From Halomonas cupida (lineage in GTDB: Bacteria; Pseudomonadota; Gammaproteobacteria; Pseudomonadales; Halomonadaceae), in the NCBI RefSeq assembly GCF_900142755.1, contig NZ_FRCA01000001.1, positions 60,888 to 124,887 of the forward strand: a stretch of DNA of 64,000 nucleotides, in the 5' to 3' direction. The notes below the pieces were generated by a model, which saw nothing but the letters and a program-made list of their open reading frames with translations, did no database searches and had not been told where the DNA came from. The translations under genes and the position numbers were made by a program. Positions within the stretch are counted from its first letter, which is position 1. Each line of letters opens with the position of its first letter. Positions 9,226 through 18,985 of the stretch are shown one piece after another.

Positions 9226-9247
9226 TTGAGTAAAGGAAAGAAGAGGC

Positions 9248-10837
9248 TTAGCCGAACACGCCCTGACTGCGGAGGTAGTCATCATAGCTACCGCTGAAAT
9301 CGACGATGCCATCGTCTTTCATCTCGATGATGCGCGTGGCCAGCGAGCCGACGAACTCTCGGTCGTGGCTAACGAAAATCAGGGTGCCGGGATAGTTCTC
9401 CAATGCCAGGTTGAGCGCCTCGATGGACTCCATGTCCAGGTGGTTGGTGGGCTCATCCATGACCAGCACATTGGGGTTTTGCAGCGAGAGTTTGCCGAAC
9501 AGCATACGTCCTTGCTCCCCACCTGAAATGACTTTGACAGACTTGCCGATATCGTCGTTGGAGAACAACATCCGGCCGAGGGCGCCACGTACTGTCTGTT
9601 CACCGGCGGTCGTCCATTGCTGCATCCATTCGAACAGCGTCTCGCCACCGTCGAAGTCCGCCGCGTGGTCCTGAGCGAAATAACCGACTTCAGCCGCATC
9701 GGTCCATTTCACCTCGCCGGCGTCAGGTGCCATCGTGCCGACCAGGCAGTTGAGCAAGGTGGTCTTACCGATGCCATTGGGCCCTATGATGGCGATGCGT
9801 TCTCCCGCTTCGACTCTCAGGCCAAAACGCTCGAACAGTACATTGTCGTCCCAGGCCTTGGAGAGTGCTTCTACCGCCAACGCCTGGCGATGAATCTTCT
9901 TGTTCTGCTCAAAGCGAATGAAGGGGCTGATGCGTGATGAGGGCTTGACCTCATCGAGTTGGATCTTGTCGATCTTGCGCTGGCGCGAGGTCGCCTGCTT
10001 GGCCTTGGAGGCATTGGCCGAGAAGCGGCTGACGAATTGCTTGAGCTCGGCAATTTCGGCCTTCTTCTTGGCATTCTCGCTATGCAGGCGTTCGCGCGCC
10101 TGAGTGGCAGCGGTCATGTACTCATCATAGTTGCCGGGAAACAGCTGCAGCTCGCCGTAGTCCAGGTCTGCCATGTGGGTACAGACGCTGTTCAGGAAGT
10201 GGCGATCGTGAGAGATGATGATCATGGTCGACGAGCGCGCCTTGAGGATATCCTCAAGCCAGCGAATCGTATTGATATCGAGATGGTTGGTCGGCTCATC
10301 CAGCAGCAGCACGTCGGGATCGCTGAACAGGGCCTGGGCCAGCAGAACCCGAAGCTTCCAGCCCGGAGCGACCACGCTCATCGGCTGATCATGCTGTTCC
10401 AGGGGGATGCCCAGGCCAAGCAGCAACTCACCGGCACGCGACTCGGCGGTATAGCCATCGAGTTCGGCAAAGCGCACTTCGAGATCAGCCACCGCCATGC
10501 CATCTTCTTCACTCATCTCGGCCAGCGAATAGATGCGCTCACGCTCGGCCGCGACAGACCACAGCTCGTCGTTACCCATGATCACCGTATCGATGACACG
10601 CTCGTTCTCGAAGGCGAACTGATCCTGACGTAACTTGCCCAGTCGTGTGGTGGCGCCTTTCATCACCTGCCCGCTGGTAGGCTCCAGGTCGCCCCCGAGA
10701 ATCTTGATCAGGGTCGACTTGCCACAGCCGTTGGCCCCGATCAGACCGTAGCGATGACCCTGGCCGAATTTGACAGAAACGTTCTCGAACAGCGGCTTGG
10801 GGCCAAACTGCATGGTGATGTTGGCGGTAGAGAGCAC
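9248..10837 (-). CDS. ybiT: ABC-F family ATPase, YbiT type
   Basis: This soluble tandem ABC ATPase is of the ribosome-associated ABC-F kind. It has two nucleotide-binding domains with Walker A motifs GANGCGKS and GPNGIGKT, two signature motifs, and the charged linker between them ([19 protein letters not shown]). The GTG at 10837 is chosen because it gives [12 protein letters not shown], matching the YbiT N-terminus, and 529 aa, the expected length. The longer frame upstream has no homology-like features. ABC-F proteins modulate translation at the E site. The exact role of YbiT is not settled. It is a single gene, convergent with the symporter pair. Confidence 0.92.
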   Translation of the reverse strand: MLSTANITMQFGPKPLFENVSVKFGQGHRYGLIGANGCGKSTLIKILGGDLEPTSGQVMKGATTRLGKLRQDQFAFENERVIDTVIMGNDELWSVAAERERIYSLAEMSEEDGMAVADLEVRFAELDGYTAESRAGELLLGLGIPLEQHDQPMSVVAPGWKLRVLLAQALFSDPDVLLLDEPTNHLDINTIRWLEDILKARSSTMIIISHDRHFLNSVCTHMADLDYGELQLFPGNYDEYMTAATQARERLHSENAKKKAEIAELKQFVSRFSANASKAKQATSRQRKIDKIQLDEVKPSSRISPFIRFEQNKKIHRQALAVEALSKAWDDNVLFERFGLRVEAGERIAIIGPNGIGKTTLLNCLVGTMAPDAGEVKWTDAAEVGYFAQDHAADFDGGETLFEWMQQWTTAGEQTVRGALGRMLFSNDDIGKSVKVISGGEQGRMLFGKLSLQNPNVLVMDEPTNHLDMESIEALNLALENYPGTLIFVSHDREFVGSLATRIIEMKDDGIVDFSGSYDDYLRSQGVFG

Positions 10838-11073
10838 GGCGGAGAATCTCGCGGGAGGAACATGAATGAGAGACTTGGGCCGACATGACAAGCGGCTTCG
10901 ACCAAAGTAGAGCGCATATTGTACGCGCCAGGCCATGGCGCTATCCACCCAAGCTCCCATTCTATTCGATACCAGGGCCGTAGCGATCCAGCATCGGCTC
11001 ATGAGTGAGTGCCGACACTTTGCAGATACCGTTTACAGTTACCGTCTCCCAGACACAGCTTCTCAGACGCAGC

Positions 11074-12198
11074 CTAGATCCTTATCCAGCGTCCCTCCGC
11101 ATGTGAGGTTTCGATGGCATCGATCATGCGATTGACCCGCCAGGCCTCGCGGAAGTCCGGGTACAGGGGGTGGCCGGAGACAATACCTTCCACCAGGTCG
11201 CGGATCTCGATGATCTTCTGGTCGTTGTAGCCGAGACCATGGCCGGGCGCAGGGCTGAAGGCTGCATAGTCCGGGTGTTCCGGGCCGATCAACAGGGTGC
11301 GGAATCCGCGTCGTCCCTCGGGCCCCTCGCTGGTGTAGAGCTGTAGCTCACTCATGCGTTCCTGATCGAAGACAAGAGAGCCTCTAGTCCCGGTCACCGT
11401 ATAGGCCAGCCCCATCTTGCGTCCGGTGGCGATCCGTGAGGTTTCGATGTTGCCGATCAGACCACTGTCGAAGCGCAGCAGCGCCTGGGCATGATCATCG
11501 TTTTCCACCGTGCCAAATCCACCGCTGCCGTCGGCCAGCGGACGTCGAGTCGTCACGGTCTGCAACTGGCCGAAGACTTCCTCGACGCGCTGGCCGGTAA
11601 GGTATTCGGCCATGTTGAGAATGTGTGAACCCAGGTCACCCAGTGCTCCCGACCCGGCGGTGGTGCGACGAGTGTGCCAGTCGAGGGGGCTGGCCGGATC
11701 GGCCAGATAATCCTCATTGTGGCGACCACGGAAGTGCACTAGTTCACCGATCTCGCCACTGGCGATGATCTCGCGGGCCAGTTGGGTGGCTGAATTGCGG
11801 ATGTAGTTGAAACCCACCAGGGTTCTGACGCCGACCGACTCGGCGGCCGCGACCATTTCTGCGGCATCGGTGGCACTGAGTGCCAGCGGTTTTTCGGCGT
11901 AGACGTGCTTGCCTGCGGCGATGGCAGCCAGCGCCATCTCCTTGTGCAGGAAGTTGGGGGCGCAGATATCGACCACATCCACGTCCGGGTCCTGCACCAG
12001 CATTCGCCAGTCGCCTGTCGAGCGGGCGAATCCCAGTTCGGTTGCCTTGCGTGCCGCGGCCGCTTCGTCAACGTCGGCCAGTAGCTCGCAGACTGGGATC
12101 GCCGGCAGGGAAAAGACGCCTGGAGCAGCCTTGAGGGCGATGGCGTGAGCTTTGCCCATGAAGCCGGTACCGATCAGGCCGAACTTCAGTGTCTTCAT
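11074..12198 (-). CDS. Gfo/Idh/MocA family NAD(P)-dependent oxidoreductase, likely inositol-related dehydrogenase
   Basis: The 374-residue protein begins with a Rossmann fold (GLIGTGFMGKAHAIA, residues 7-21). It has the family EKPLA motif near 100-104 and a C-terminal substrate domain with the GDLGSHILNMAEYLTG segment. It is the last gene of the leftward inositol operon and overlaps iolE by four bases, so oxidation of scyllo-inositol or an inositol epimer is the best guess. The canonical myo-inositol dehydrogenase is encoded separately at 22415. Glucose-fructose oxidoreductase-like activity on another sugar is an alternative. Confidence 0.82.
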   Translation of the reverse strand: MKTLKFGLIGTGFMGKAHAIALKAAPGVFSLPAIPVCELLADVDEAAAARKATELGFARSTGDWRMLVQDPDVDVVDICAPNFLHKEMALAAIAAGKHVYAEKPLALSATDAAEMVAAAESVGVRTLVGFNYIRNSATQLAREIIASGEIGELVHFRGRHNEDYLADPASPLDWHTRRTTAGSGALGDLGSHILNMAEYLTGQRVEEVFGQLQTVTTRRPLADGSGGFGTVENDDHAQALLRFDSGLIGNIETSRIATGRKMGLAYTVTGTRGSLVFDQERMSELQLYTSEGPEGRRGFRTLLIGPEHPDYAAFSPAPGHGLGYNDQKIIEIRDLVEGIVSGHPLYPDFREAWRVNRMIDAIETSHAEGRWIRI

Positions 12199-13154
12199 TC
12201 AAACCTCGCTGTGTTCGCTACCGAGCTCGGGGCCTGCGTCTCGTGACTCGATTGTTCGTTGACGCTGAAGCCCGCCTGTTCGGCGAGCGCTCGCAGGTTG
12301 CGATGTCCCAATCGGGCATAGGTCATGGGATGTGCCACTTCGGGATCCTGCTCGGCTTCAACGACCAGCCAGCCCTCGTAGCCACTCTTGCGGAGGGACG
12401 TCAGGGTGGCCAGGAAGTCGATGTCACCATCGCCGGGGACGGTGAACAGGCCGTCGAGTACGCCATCCAGGAAGCTCTTGTCGCGGTTGCGCAGTTCATC
12501 GAGTACGGGAAAGCGCATGTCCTTGCAGTGCACGTGCTTGATCCGAGAGGCGTAGCGCCCGGCAATCGCCAGCGGATCGCCGCCGGCTCCCACCAGGTGG
12601 CCGAAGTCGAGCAACAGGCCCACCGAATCGCCGGTGCTGTCCATCAGCCGCTCGATGTCGGCTTCGCTCTCCACCACGGTGCCCAGATGATGGTGATAGG
12701 CCAGATAGACACCCTGTTGCCTTAGATAGTCGCCGACCACCTCCAATCCCTTGGTGAGACGCTGCCATTCGGCATCGCTGAGATGCGGTCGACGGGATAG
12801 AGGCGTGCCTTGATCCGTGTGGATGCAGTGGGATACCTCGCAGAACACCATCACGTTGGCGCCGCACTGCTTGAGCAACTGAAGGTGCTCTTCAACCGCC
12901 GCGATCTCCTCCTCCGGGCTACGTTCCAGCAGGCGGCCGGAATACCAGCCGGAGACCAGCGAAAGGTGATGGCGACCCAGAACCCGGGACAGTTCGTCGG
13001 ATGTACGAGGGAACTTGTGACCCAGCTCGAAACCGCTGAAGCCGGCTTCGCGTCCCTCCGCCAGGCAGACCTCCAGCGGAGTATTACCACCGAGGCTCGG
13101 CAGGTCGTCATTGGTCCAGGTCAGAGGGTTGATCCCCAGGCGTACGCTGGTCAT
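12195..13154 (-). CDS. iolE: Myo-inosose-2 dehydratase
   Basis: IolE dehydrates 2-keto-myo-inositol to the trihydroxycyclohexanedione, the second step of inositol breakdown. The 319-residue protein is an AP endonuclease 2-type TIM barrel. It starts with GINPLTWTNDDLPSLGG, has GFELGHKFP, and carries the metal-site run YHHHLGTVVE, the LLLDFGHLVGAGGD block and HVHCKDMR. CCAGGAGC precedes the ATG. It lies 153 bases downstream of iolD in the same orientation; that gap holds a small hairpin (13186-13201) and degenerate 15-base repeats. It overlaps the next dehydrogenase by four bases. Confidence 0.93.
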   Translation of the reverse strand: MTSVRLGINPLTWTNDDLPSLGGNTPLEVCLAEGREAGFSGFELGHKFPRTSDELSRVLGRHHLSLVSGWYSGRLLERSPEEEIAAVEEHLQLLKQCGANVMVFCEVSHCIHTDQGTPLSRRPHLSDAEWQRLTKGLEVVGDYLRQQGVYLAYHHHLGTVVESEADIERLMDSTGDSVGLLLDFGHLVGAGGDPLAIAGRYASRIKHVHCKDMRFPVLDELRNRDKSFLDGVLDGLFTVPGDGDIDFLATLTSLRKSGYEGWLVVEAEQDPEVAHPMTYARLGHRNLRALAEQAGFSVNEQSSHETQAPSSVANTARFE

Positions 13155-13185
13155 GGATGTGCTCCTGGCTTATAGGGAAATGATG

Positions 13186-13252
13186 CGGGCCATGCGGCCC
13201 GTCTCGTCGTTGAGGAAAATATCGTTGAGAAAAACGTCGTTGCGGAACCCCC
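13186..13252. repeat. Hairpin and 15-base tandem repeats in the iolD-iolE gap
   Basis: A CGGGCC-ATGC-GGCCCG stem-loop (13186-13201) is followed by three degenerate direct repeats of 15 bases, each starting CGTTG (13208-13222, 13223-13237, 13238-13252). The first two share 12 of 15 positions. They lie in the only sizeable gap between inositol catabolic genes. Confidence 0.55.
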
Positions 13253-13307
13253 GAATTGGTGGGGAATCACTCAGCTCGGCGAACACAGGTGTCGAATGCC
13301 GTGGCCT

Positions 13308-15155
13308 TTATCGATGCTGGCGGCGTTTGGCTTCGGTATAGCCTTGATACGCGTTCTGCACCTGCTCGCGCCGGGATACCTCCGGCACCGCCACCTCCCA
13401 CCAGGCGCCGCCCTCAGCGGTGCTGGGCAGCGGGTCGGTGTCCAGCGCAATCACATAGGTGCTGCTGGCCCGACGGGCTCGCTCGAGTGCCTGCTCCAGT
13501 TCGGCAATTCCCTGCACAGACTCGGCCTGGCACCCCAGGGCACGGGCGTGGGCGGCGAAGTCGACTTTCGGAGCTCCTTCGGGGATCGTGCGGCAGTCGT
13601 CGAGCAGATTGTTGAAGCCGGCGCCACCGGTGGCCTGCTGCAGACGGTTGATGCAGCCGAAGCCTCTGTTGTCGAGAACCACCACGACAAGCTTGTGGCC
13701 CAGCATGACCGAGGTGGCGAGCTCCGAGTTGTGCATCAGATAGGAGCCGTCGCCGACCATCACGAACACCTCCCGCTCTGGGTGGGCCATCTTGACCCCC
13801 AGGCCACCAGCGATCTCGTACCCCATGCAGGAGTAGCCGTATTCCACGTGGTAGCTGCCGGGACCGGAGCACTGCCACAGCTTGTGCAGCTCACCCGGTA
13901 GGCCGCCGGCGGCGCAGACCACGGTGCCATTCTCGCCGGCCTGGCGGTTCACGGCGCCGATCACCTGAGCATCGGTGGGAAGCTCGCGGCCATCATCTGC
14001 CGTCACCCTGGTCACCACGTCGTCCCAGTCCCGCTTGAGGCGGACGGTGCGCTCCCGCCACTCCTGCGAGGCTTTCCAGTGCTCAAGTTGAGCATCGAGC
14101 AGGGCCAGCCCATCGAAGGCATCACCGATCAATGGCAGGGCGCGATGCTTCTGACTGTCGAAACACCCCACGTTCAGCGTCACCAACGTTCGATCATCAT
14201 GTTCAAACAGTGCTCTGGAGCCGGTGGTGAAGTCCTGCAGGCGCGTCCCTACGGCGAGGATCACGTCCGCCTGGTCGGCAAGGCGATTGGCGGCTTCACT
14301 GCCGGTAACGCCAATCGCCCCAACTGCGTTGGGGTGGGCGGCAGGGAGAGCTCCCTTGCCGGCCTGGGTCTCCGCGACCGGCACATCATGGGCAAGGGCA
14401 AAGTCGGCGAGGCGTTGGCAGGCTCCGGCGTAGTGAACCCCGCCTCCGGCGATGATCAGCGGGCGTTCGGCGTGACTGAGTGCCGCGACGGATTCCTCGA
14501 GCTGGCGAGGGTCCGGCTGGGGACGGCGGATGCGATGTACGCGGGGCTCGAAGAAACTCTGGGGATAATCGTAGGCGAAGGTCTGAACGTCCTGGGGCAG
14601 TGCCAGTGTTGCCGGGCCACAATGTTCCGGATCGAGCAGTGTAGCCAGAGCCTGAGGAAGGCTGGTCAGAAGCTGCTCCGGTCTTGTGATGCGGTCGAAA
14701 TAGCGTGATACGGGCCGGAAGCAATCATTGACCGTAATCGAAGGGTCGCCGAAGTGCTCAACCTGCTGAAGCACCGGGTCGGGGTCGCGGGTCGCAAAGG
14801 TATCGCCGGGCAACAGCAGAATCGGCAGGCGGTTGGCGTGAGCAAGGCCCGCCGCGGTGACCATGTTGGTGGCTCCGGGGCCGATGGAACTGGTAGCCGC
14901 CATCATCCGACGCCGACCGTTGGCCCTGGCGAAGGCGATGGCCGCATGGGCCATGGTCTGTTCGTTGTGGGCCCGCAGGGTGGGGAGCTCATCCCGGGCG
15001 TGATACAGCGCCTCGCCGAGCCCCGCCACGTTGCCGTGACCGAAGATGGCGAAGACGCCTTCGAACAGCGGCACCTCGGTACCGTCATGCTCGATACGCT
15101 GGGCAGCCAGATACTTGACCAGCGCCTGGGCCATGGTGAGTCGAATGGTGCTCAT
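13308..15155 (-). CDS. iolD: 3D-(3,5/4)-trihydroxycyclohexane-1,2-dione hydrolase
   Basis: IolD is the thiamine diphosphate-dependent ring-opening enzyme of inositol catabolism, producing 5-deoxy-glucuronate. The 615-residue protein has the three-domain ThDP layout: an N-terminal pyrimidine-binding domain, a central domain, and a C-terminal domain with the cofactor motif from GDGSYLMHNSELAT to the FGCINRLQQ loop. The ATG at 15155 overlaps the stop of iolC by four bases, so it is translationally coupled. Its length and motifs are typical and no defect is seen. Confidence 0.95.
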   Translation of the reverse strand: MSTIRLTMAQALVKYLAAQRIEHDGTEVPLFEGVFAIFGHGNVAGLGEALYHARDELPTLRAHNEQTMAHAAIAFARANGRRRMMAATSSIGPGATNMVTAAGLAHANRLPILLLPGDTFATRDPDPVLQQVEHFGDPSITVNDCFRPVSRYFDRITRPEQLLTSLPQALATLLDPEHCGPATLALPQDVQTFAYDYPQSFFEPRVHRIRRPQPDPRQLEESVAALSHAERPLIIAGGGVHYAGACQRLADFALAHDVPVAETQAGKGALPAAHPNAVGAIGVTGSEAANRLADQADVILAVGTRLQDFTTGSRALFEHDDRTLVTLNVGCFDSQKHRALPLIGDAFDGLALLDAQLEHWKASQEWRERTVRLKRDWDDVVTRVTADDGRELPTDAQVIGAVNRQAGENGTVVCAAGGLPGELHKLWQCSGPGSYHVEYGYSCMGYEIAGGLGVKMAHPEREVFVMVGDGSYLMHNSELATSVMLGHKLVVVVLDNRGFGCINRLQQATGGAGFNNLLDDCRTIPEGAPKVDFAAHARALGCQAESVQGIAELEQALERARRASSTYVIALDTDPLPSTAEGGAWWEVAVPEVSRREQVQNAYQGYTEAKRRQHR

Positions 15156-17104
15156 GACAGGGCTTCCTCGGTGGTTGTCTTGAGGTGGCGCAGTTGCTGC
15201 CAGGTGTTGATCAGCTCGGCGTAGTTGCCTGCCACCCGGTCAATCAATCCTGCATCGTCGATATCGCCGGCAAGCCACTCGCGACAGGGAGCGGTGAACA
15301 GGGTGCGGCCGACCGTGAAACCCTTGCACCAGCGGTGGCGGGCGGCGTCGGCGAAACCGCGTTTCATGTCTTCCATGGGCGCATCCAGTCCCAGCAGCAC
15401 CACGCCTCGGCAGTGAGGATCCTGTGCTTCGATGGTCTGGCTGACCTCATGCCAGGCGTTATCCGACAATGGTGGCAGCTTCCACCAGTCGGGGCGGATC
15501 CCCAGGTTGTAGAGGCGATGAAGAGAACGCGCCAGGGTGTGGTCATCGACGTTGCTGTGGCTGGGTGGAATCACTTCGATCAACAGCTCCAACTCGTGTT
15601 CACAGGCCGCCTGGTAGAGCTGGCGCAGGTGAGCCTCCTGGTCGAGCCGCATCGTTACCGGATCGTCAGGGTGATAGAACACCAGGCATTTGATGATGTG
15701 CTCACGTGGCCAGTGACGGAGACGGCTGCCGAGGTCGTCACCATGCTGGAAGCGCAGCGGACGTGAGCTGGGCAGTTCCACCGGGCGACCGATCCACCAA
15801 CCCTTGCCGGTGGCGTCGTTGAGGGCCTCCTGTCCAAAGACATCATCGACCAGGATGGCCGGTGTGGTGAGTCCGGTACGTCTGGCTCCCTCTTCAGCGG
15901 CGCGCACCAGCAACTGTTTCAGCGCCGGAATGCGGGCCGGGTCGGCATGGACCTCCCGCGCCATGTCGGTGAGCTGACGACGATGATCAAAGGCCAGCCC
16001 GCAGACCTCGGGCCAGTCTGCTGGATGGCGGGTGGTGACTCGGTGCAGATGGTTGAGTTGGGCGTCCTGGTCGGGGCGAGATACCTCGGTGCGACGCGCC
16101 AGGTAGTCGAACAGCTCGGCTTCAGTGGGCATGGCCGGGGCACAGCCATGGCGTGAGACCACCAGGGCGCCGCAGGCATTGGCATAGGTGGCACTGGTCT
16201 GCCAGTCCTCGCCGCGCAACCAGCCTCTCAACAACCCGCTCATGAAGGCATCTCCGGCACCCAGCACGTTGAGTACTTCGACCTTGACGCCTTCGACCAG
16301 GATCCCGTCCTCGATGTGCGCAGGAATCTCGCCCTCGAAGATCACACAGCCCTGAGCACCGAGCTTGCACACCAGAGTGGCATCAGTGATCCGACGGACG
16401 GCACTCAGGGCCATCAGGGTGTCGGTGCTGCCGCCGGCGATGTGGAATTCCTCTTCGGTGCCGACGATGAGGTCGAAATCGCCGAGCCAGGCCTGTAGGT
16501 CTGCCGTTACCCGGTCGTCGGCGATAAAGCGGGTCTCGCCGTCACCGGGGGAGGTCAAGCCCCATAGTACCGGGCGATAGTCGATATCCAGCACGCGCTT
16601 GAGGCCATGCTCGGCGGCGGCGTCCAGGGCCTTGCGACATGCCCTGGCGGTGGTCTCGGTGGACAGGTGGGTACCGGTAATGGCCAGTGCTCTGGCTCGG
16701 CCGATGAACCCCGGATCGATGGCGTCGGCATCGATGGCCATGTCGGCGCAGTCGTGGCGATAGAAGAGCAGCGGGAAGCTGTCACGGTCCTTGAGTGCCA
16801 GCAGCACCAGGCCGGTGTGGCGGTGAGGGTCGGTCTGCAGGGCGCTGGTATCGACACCGACGCGCTGAAGCTCCTCGCGCACGAAGCCGCCCATCTGTTC
16901 GTTGCCGACCCGCGATAGCATGGCTGAGTTGAGGCCCAGCCGAGCCGTGCCGTAGGCCATGTTGCCCGAGCTGCCGCCCAGGTATCTGGCAAAGCTCGAG
17001 ACGTCTTCCAGACGGCTGCCGATCTGTTCGGCATAGAGATCAACGGCGACGCGACCCAGGCAGATCAGGTCCAGCGCGTCGTTGTTGTTGTTGGTTTCTT
17101 GCAT
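15152..17104 (-). CDS. iolC: 5-dehydro-2-deoxygluconokinase fused to a C-terminal DUF2090 (aldolase-like) domain
   Basis: IolC phosphorylates 5-dehydro-2-deoxygluconate. The N-terminal half (about residues 10-325) is a PfkB sugar kinase, with LGGSSGNMAYGTARLG early and the catalytic anion hole LGAGDAFMSGLLRG. The second half (about 330-645) is a DUF2090 TIM-barrel domain with ILVDDVFG, IKCLVFYHPDD and FTVGRTLF. In such fusions it is thought to act as the next enzyme, 5-dehydro-2-deoxyphosphogluconate aldolase. That would explain why no separate iolJ is seen. I chose the ATG at 17104 (650 aa) because GGAGAG lies six bases upstream. The longer frame adds 15 unlikely residues. Confidence 0.92.
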   Translation of the reverse strand: MQETNNNNDALDLICLGRVAVDLYAEQIGSRLEDVSSFARYLGGSSGNMAYGTARLGLNSAMLSRVGNEQMGGFVREELQRVGVDTSALQTDPHRHTGLVLLALKDRDSFPLLFYRHDCADMAIDADAIDPGFIGRARALAITGTHLSTETTARACRKALDAAAEHGLKRVLDIDYRPVLWGLTSPGDGETRFIADDRVTADLQAWLGDFDLIVGTEEEFHIAGGSTDTLMALSAVRRITDATLVCKLGAQGCVIFEGEIPAHIEDGILVEGVKVEVLNVLGAGDAFMSGLLRGWLRGEDWQTSATYANACGALVVSRHGCAPAMPTEAELFDYLARRTEVSRPDQDAQLNHLHRVTTRHPADWPEVCGLAFDHRRQLTDMAREVHADPARIPALKQLLVRAAEEGARRTGLTTPAILVDDVFGQEALNDATGKGWWIGRPVELPSSRPLRFQHGDDLGSRLRHWPREHIIKCLVFYHPDDPVTMRLDQEAHLRQLYQAACEHELELLIEVIPPSHSNVDDHTLARSLHRLYNLGIRPDWWKLPPLSDNAWHEVSQTIEAQDPHCRGVVLLGLDAPMEDMKRGFADAARHRWCKGFTVGRTLFTAPCREWLAGDIDDAGLIDRVAGNYAELINTWQQLRHLKTTTEEALS

Positions 17105-17222
17105 AGCGTCTCTCCGCATCACGTATCGCCTCGAGCCGTGTTCTTGCACCTGAATTCAACCAGCAGGTTCATACACGAAGGGCACGCGACGTTTTGTGCT
17201 GATCTGGTTTTTCCAACGATGG

Positions 17223-18020
17223 CTACAGGGAGAAGGCGTCCTTGAAGCGTTGCAGAGCCAGTTCATCCTCACCGGATGCCCAACCCTCCAGCCCCACGGT
17301 GCCTCGATAGCCGATGTCGTTGAGCGCTCGAGCGATGGCGGGGTAGTGAATCTCACCGCTACCGGGCTCGCAGCGGCCGGGTACGTCGGCGACCTGCACC
17401 TCGCCGATCCAGGGCGCGCAGCGATGTACGAGATTGACCAGATTTCCTTCGCCGATCTGGGCGTGATAGAGGTCCAGCATCATGCGCACCTCCGGGCGGT
17501 CGACGCTGGCCACCAGCTCCAGCACCTCGTCGGCGCGGGCCAGGGGCACTCCGGGGTGGTCGACCTGAGTGTTGAGGTTCTCCAGCACGAAGGTGACATC
17601 ATGCTCATGGGCAAGGTCTGCCAGGCGGTTGAGCGTGTCGTGGGCGCGGATCCACATCGATCCTGTCAACTGGCTGACGGGCTTGACCGGAAGACCTCTT
17701 TCATCGAGGCCGGTGCCGTGCAGGTTGAGGCGGGGGATGTTCAGTCTTCTGGCCACGCTGATTGACTCACGGGCCGTTTCCACCAGGCGCTCAGCGCCTT
17801 CCCGATCCACCAGACTGCCCTCGATATAACCGGTCATGGAGGAGAAGGTGGCGCCTGTCTGCTCGAGGGCCTGGATGTCATGGCGAGTCCAGTCCCAGAT
17901 TTCCACCTGGAAACCCAGCTCATGGATCCTGGACACCCGTTCGACGGTGGGCAGGTCCACAAAGACCATCTCGGCGCAGACCGCCAGAGTGAACGGAGAT
18001 GTCGGGTTGCTCTCGCTCAT
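17223..18020 (-). CDS. Hydroxypyruvate isomerase-like TIM-barrel protein of the inositol operon
   Basis: The 265-residue protein is an AP endonuclease 2-like (xylose isomerase superfamily) barrel. It has GFQVEIWDWTRHD, the metal ligand runs VLENLN and MMLDLYHAQIGEGN, and the end motif GTVGLEGWASG. This order matches hydroxypyruvate isomerase/2-oxo-tetronate isomerase proteins, which occur in inositol gene clusters of several proteobacteria. Its exact reaction in this pathway is uncertain. Isomerisation of an inosose, as for IolI, is one option. The ATG at 18020 is preferred over the one at 18038 because GGAG lies five bases upstream. It sits between the transporter ATPase gene and iolC. Confidence 0.8.
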   Translation of the reverse strand: MSESNPTSPFTLAVCAEMVFVDLPTVERVSRIHELGFQVEIWDWTRHDIQALEQTGATFSSMTGYIEGSLVDREGAERLVETARESISVARRLNIPRLNLHGTGLDERGLPVKPVSQLTGSMWIRAHDTLNRLADLAHEHDVTFVLENLNTQVDHPGVPLARADEVLELVASVDRPEVRMMLDLYHAQIGEGNLVNLVHRCAPWIGEVQVADVPGRCEPGSGEIHYPAIARALNDIGYRGTVGLEGWASGEDELALQRFKDAFSL

Positions 18021-18129
18021 AGAGGCTCCATCAGACATGGTTTCTGAAAGGGGGCAAACAGCAGGGCGGTGTCACCGTGACTCCGACAGGTCTCAGACAT
18101 ATGGGGCCCTGTTATCCGAGGCTCTGTCA

Positions 18130-18984
18130 TCATGTGCTGGGAGCCTGACTCAGTGATGGCGCATTGGCACCCGATGACTGCTGTTGCTGCCTGTCGCTCT
18201 GCTGGAACTCCGCCAGCTCGGCGTCGAGGCTCTCCAGTTCGGCACCGCCGGCCATCATGTTCAGCACTTCCTCGCGGCTGATCTCCTCCTTGCGGAAGGT
18301 GCCGAGGCTGCCGCCACGTTTCAGCAGGGTGAAGGCATCGGCGACCGGGTAGGCATGATGAACATTGTGGGTGATGAAGATCACCGCCAGCCCATCGGAC
18401 CGTGCCTTGGCGATGTAGCGCAGTACCACCGAGGCCTGCTTGACGCCCAGGGCAGAGGTCGGCTCATCGAGGATCAACACTCTGGCACCGAAGTAGACCG
18501 CCCGGGCAATGGCCACACACTGGCGCTCACCGCCGGACAGCGTGCCCACCGGCTGGCTGGGGTCACGAACGTCGATGCCGATTCTGGACATCTCCTGCAT
18601 GGCGATACGATCGGCGCGCTTCCAGTCGATGCGCTTCAGGGGGCCCCAGCCCACTGTGGGCTCCCGGCCCATGAAGAAGTTACGGGTGATCGACATCAAG
18701 GGAATCATCGCCAGGTCCTGGAAGACGGTAGCGATGCCGGCATCCAGGGCATAGGCCGGAGACTTGAAGCGGACGCTCTCACCGTTCAGCAGCAGTTCGC
18801 CCTCGGTGGGGCGGTGGACGCCCGAGAGTGTCTTGATCAGAGTCGATTTACCGGCACCGTTGTCGCCCAGCAGACACATCACTTCGCCGGCCTGAACCTG
18901 CATCGAGATGTCGCTCAGGGCGATGACACTACCGAAGTGTTTACTGACGTTGCGCATCTCGATCATGGGGGTACGTTCGCTCAT
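18130..18984 (-). CDS. iatA: Inositol ABC transporter ATP-binding protein (single ATPase domain)
   Basis: This 284-residue ATPase is of the sugar-uptake kind, with one nucleotide-binding domain: Walker A GDNGAGKS at 40-47, signature LSGGERQ, and Walker [12 protein letters not shown]. Ribose- and xylose-type ATPases usually have two domains and about 500 residues. The short form suggests a homodimer. It starts one base after the permease stop. Substrate assignment to inositol comes from the operon. Confidence 0.88.
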   Translation of the reverse strand: MSERTPMIEMRNVSKHFGSVIALSDISMQVQAGEVMCLLGDNGAGKSTLIKTLSGVHRPTEGELLLNGESVRFKSPAYALDAGIATVFQDLAMIPLMSITRNFFMGREPTVGWGPLKRIDWKRADRIAMQEMSRIGIDVRDPSQPVGTLSGGERQCVAIARAVYFGARVLILDEPTSALGVKQASVVLRYIAKARSDGLAVIFITHNVHHAYPVADAFTLLKRGGSLGTFRKEEISREEVLNMMAGGAELESLDAELAEFQQSDRQQQQSSGANAPSLSQAPST

Positions 18985-18985
18985 T

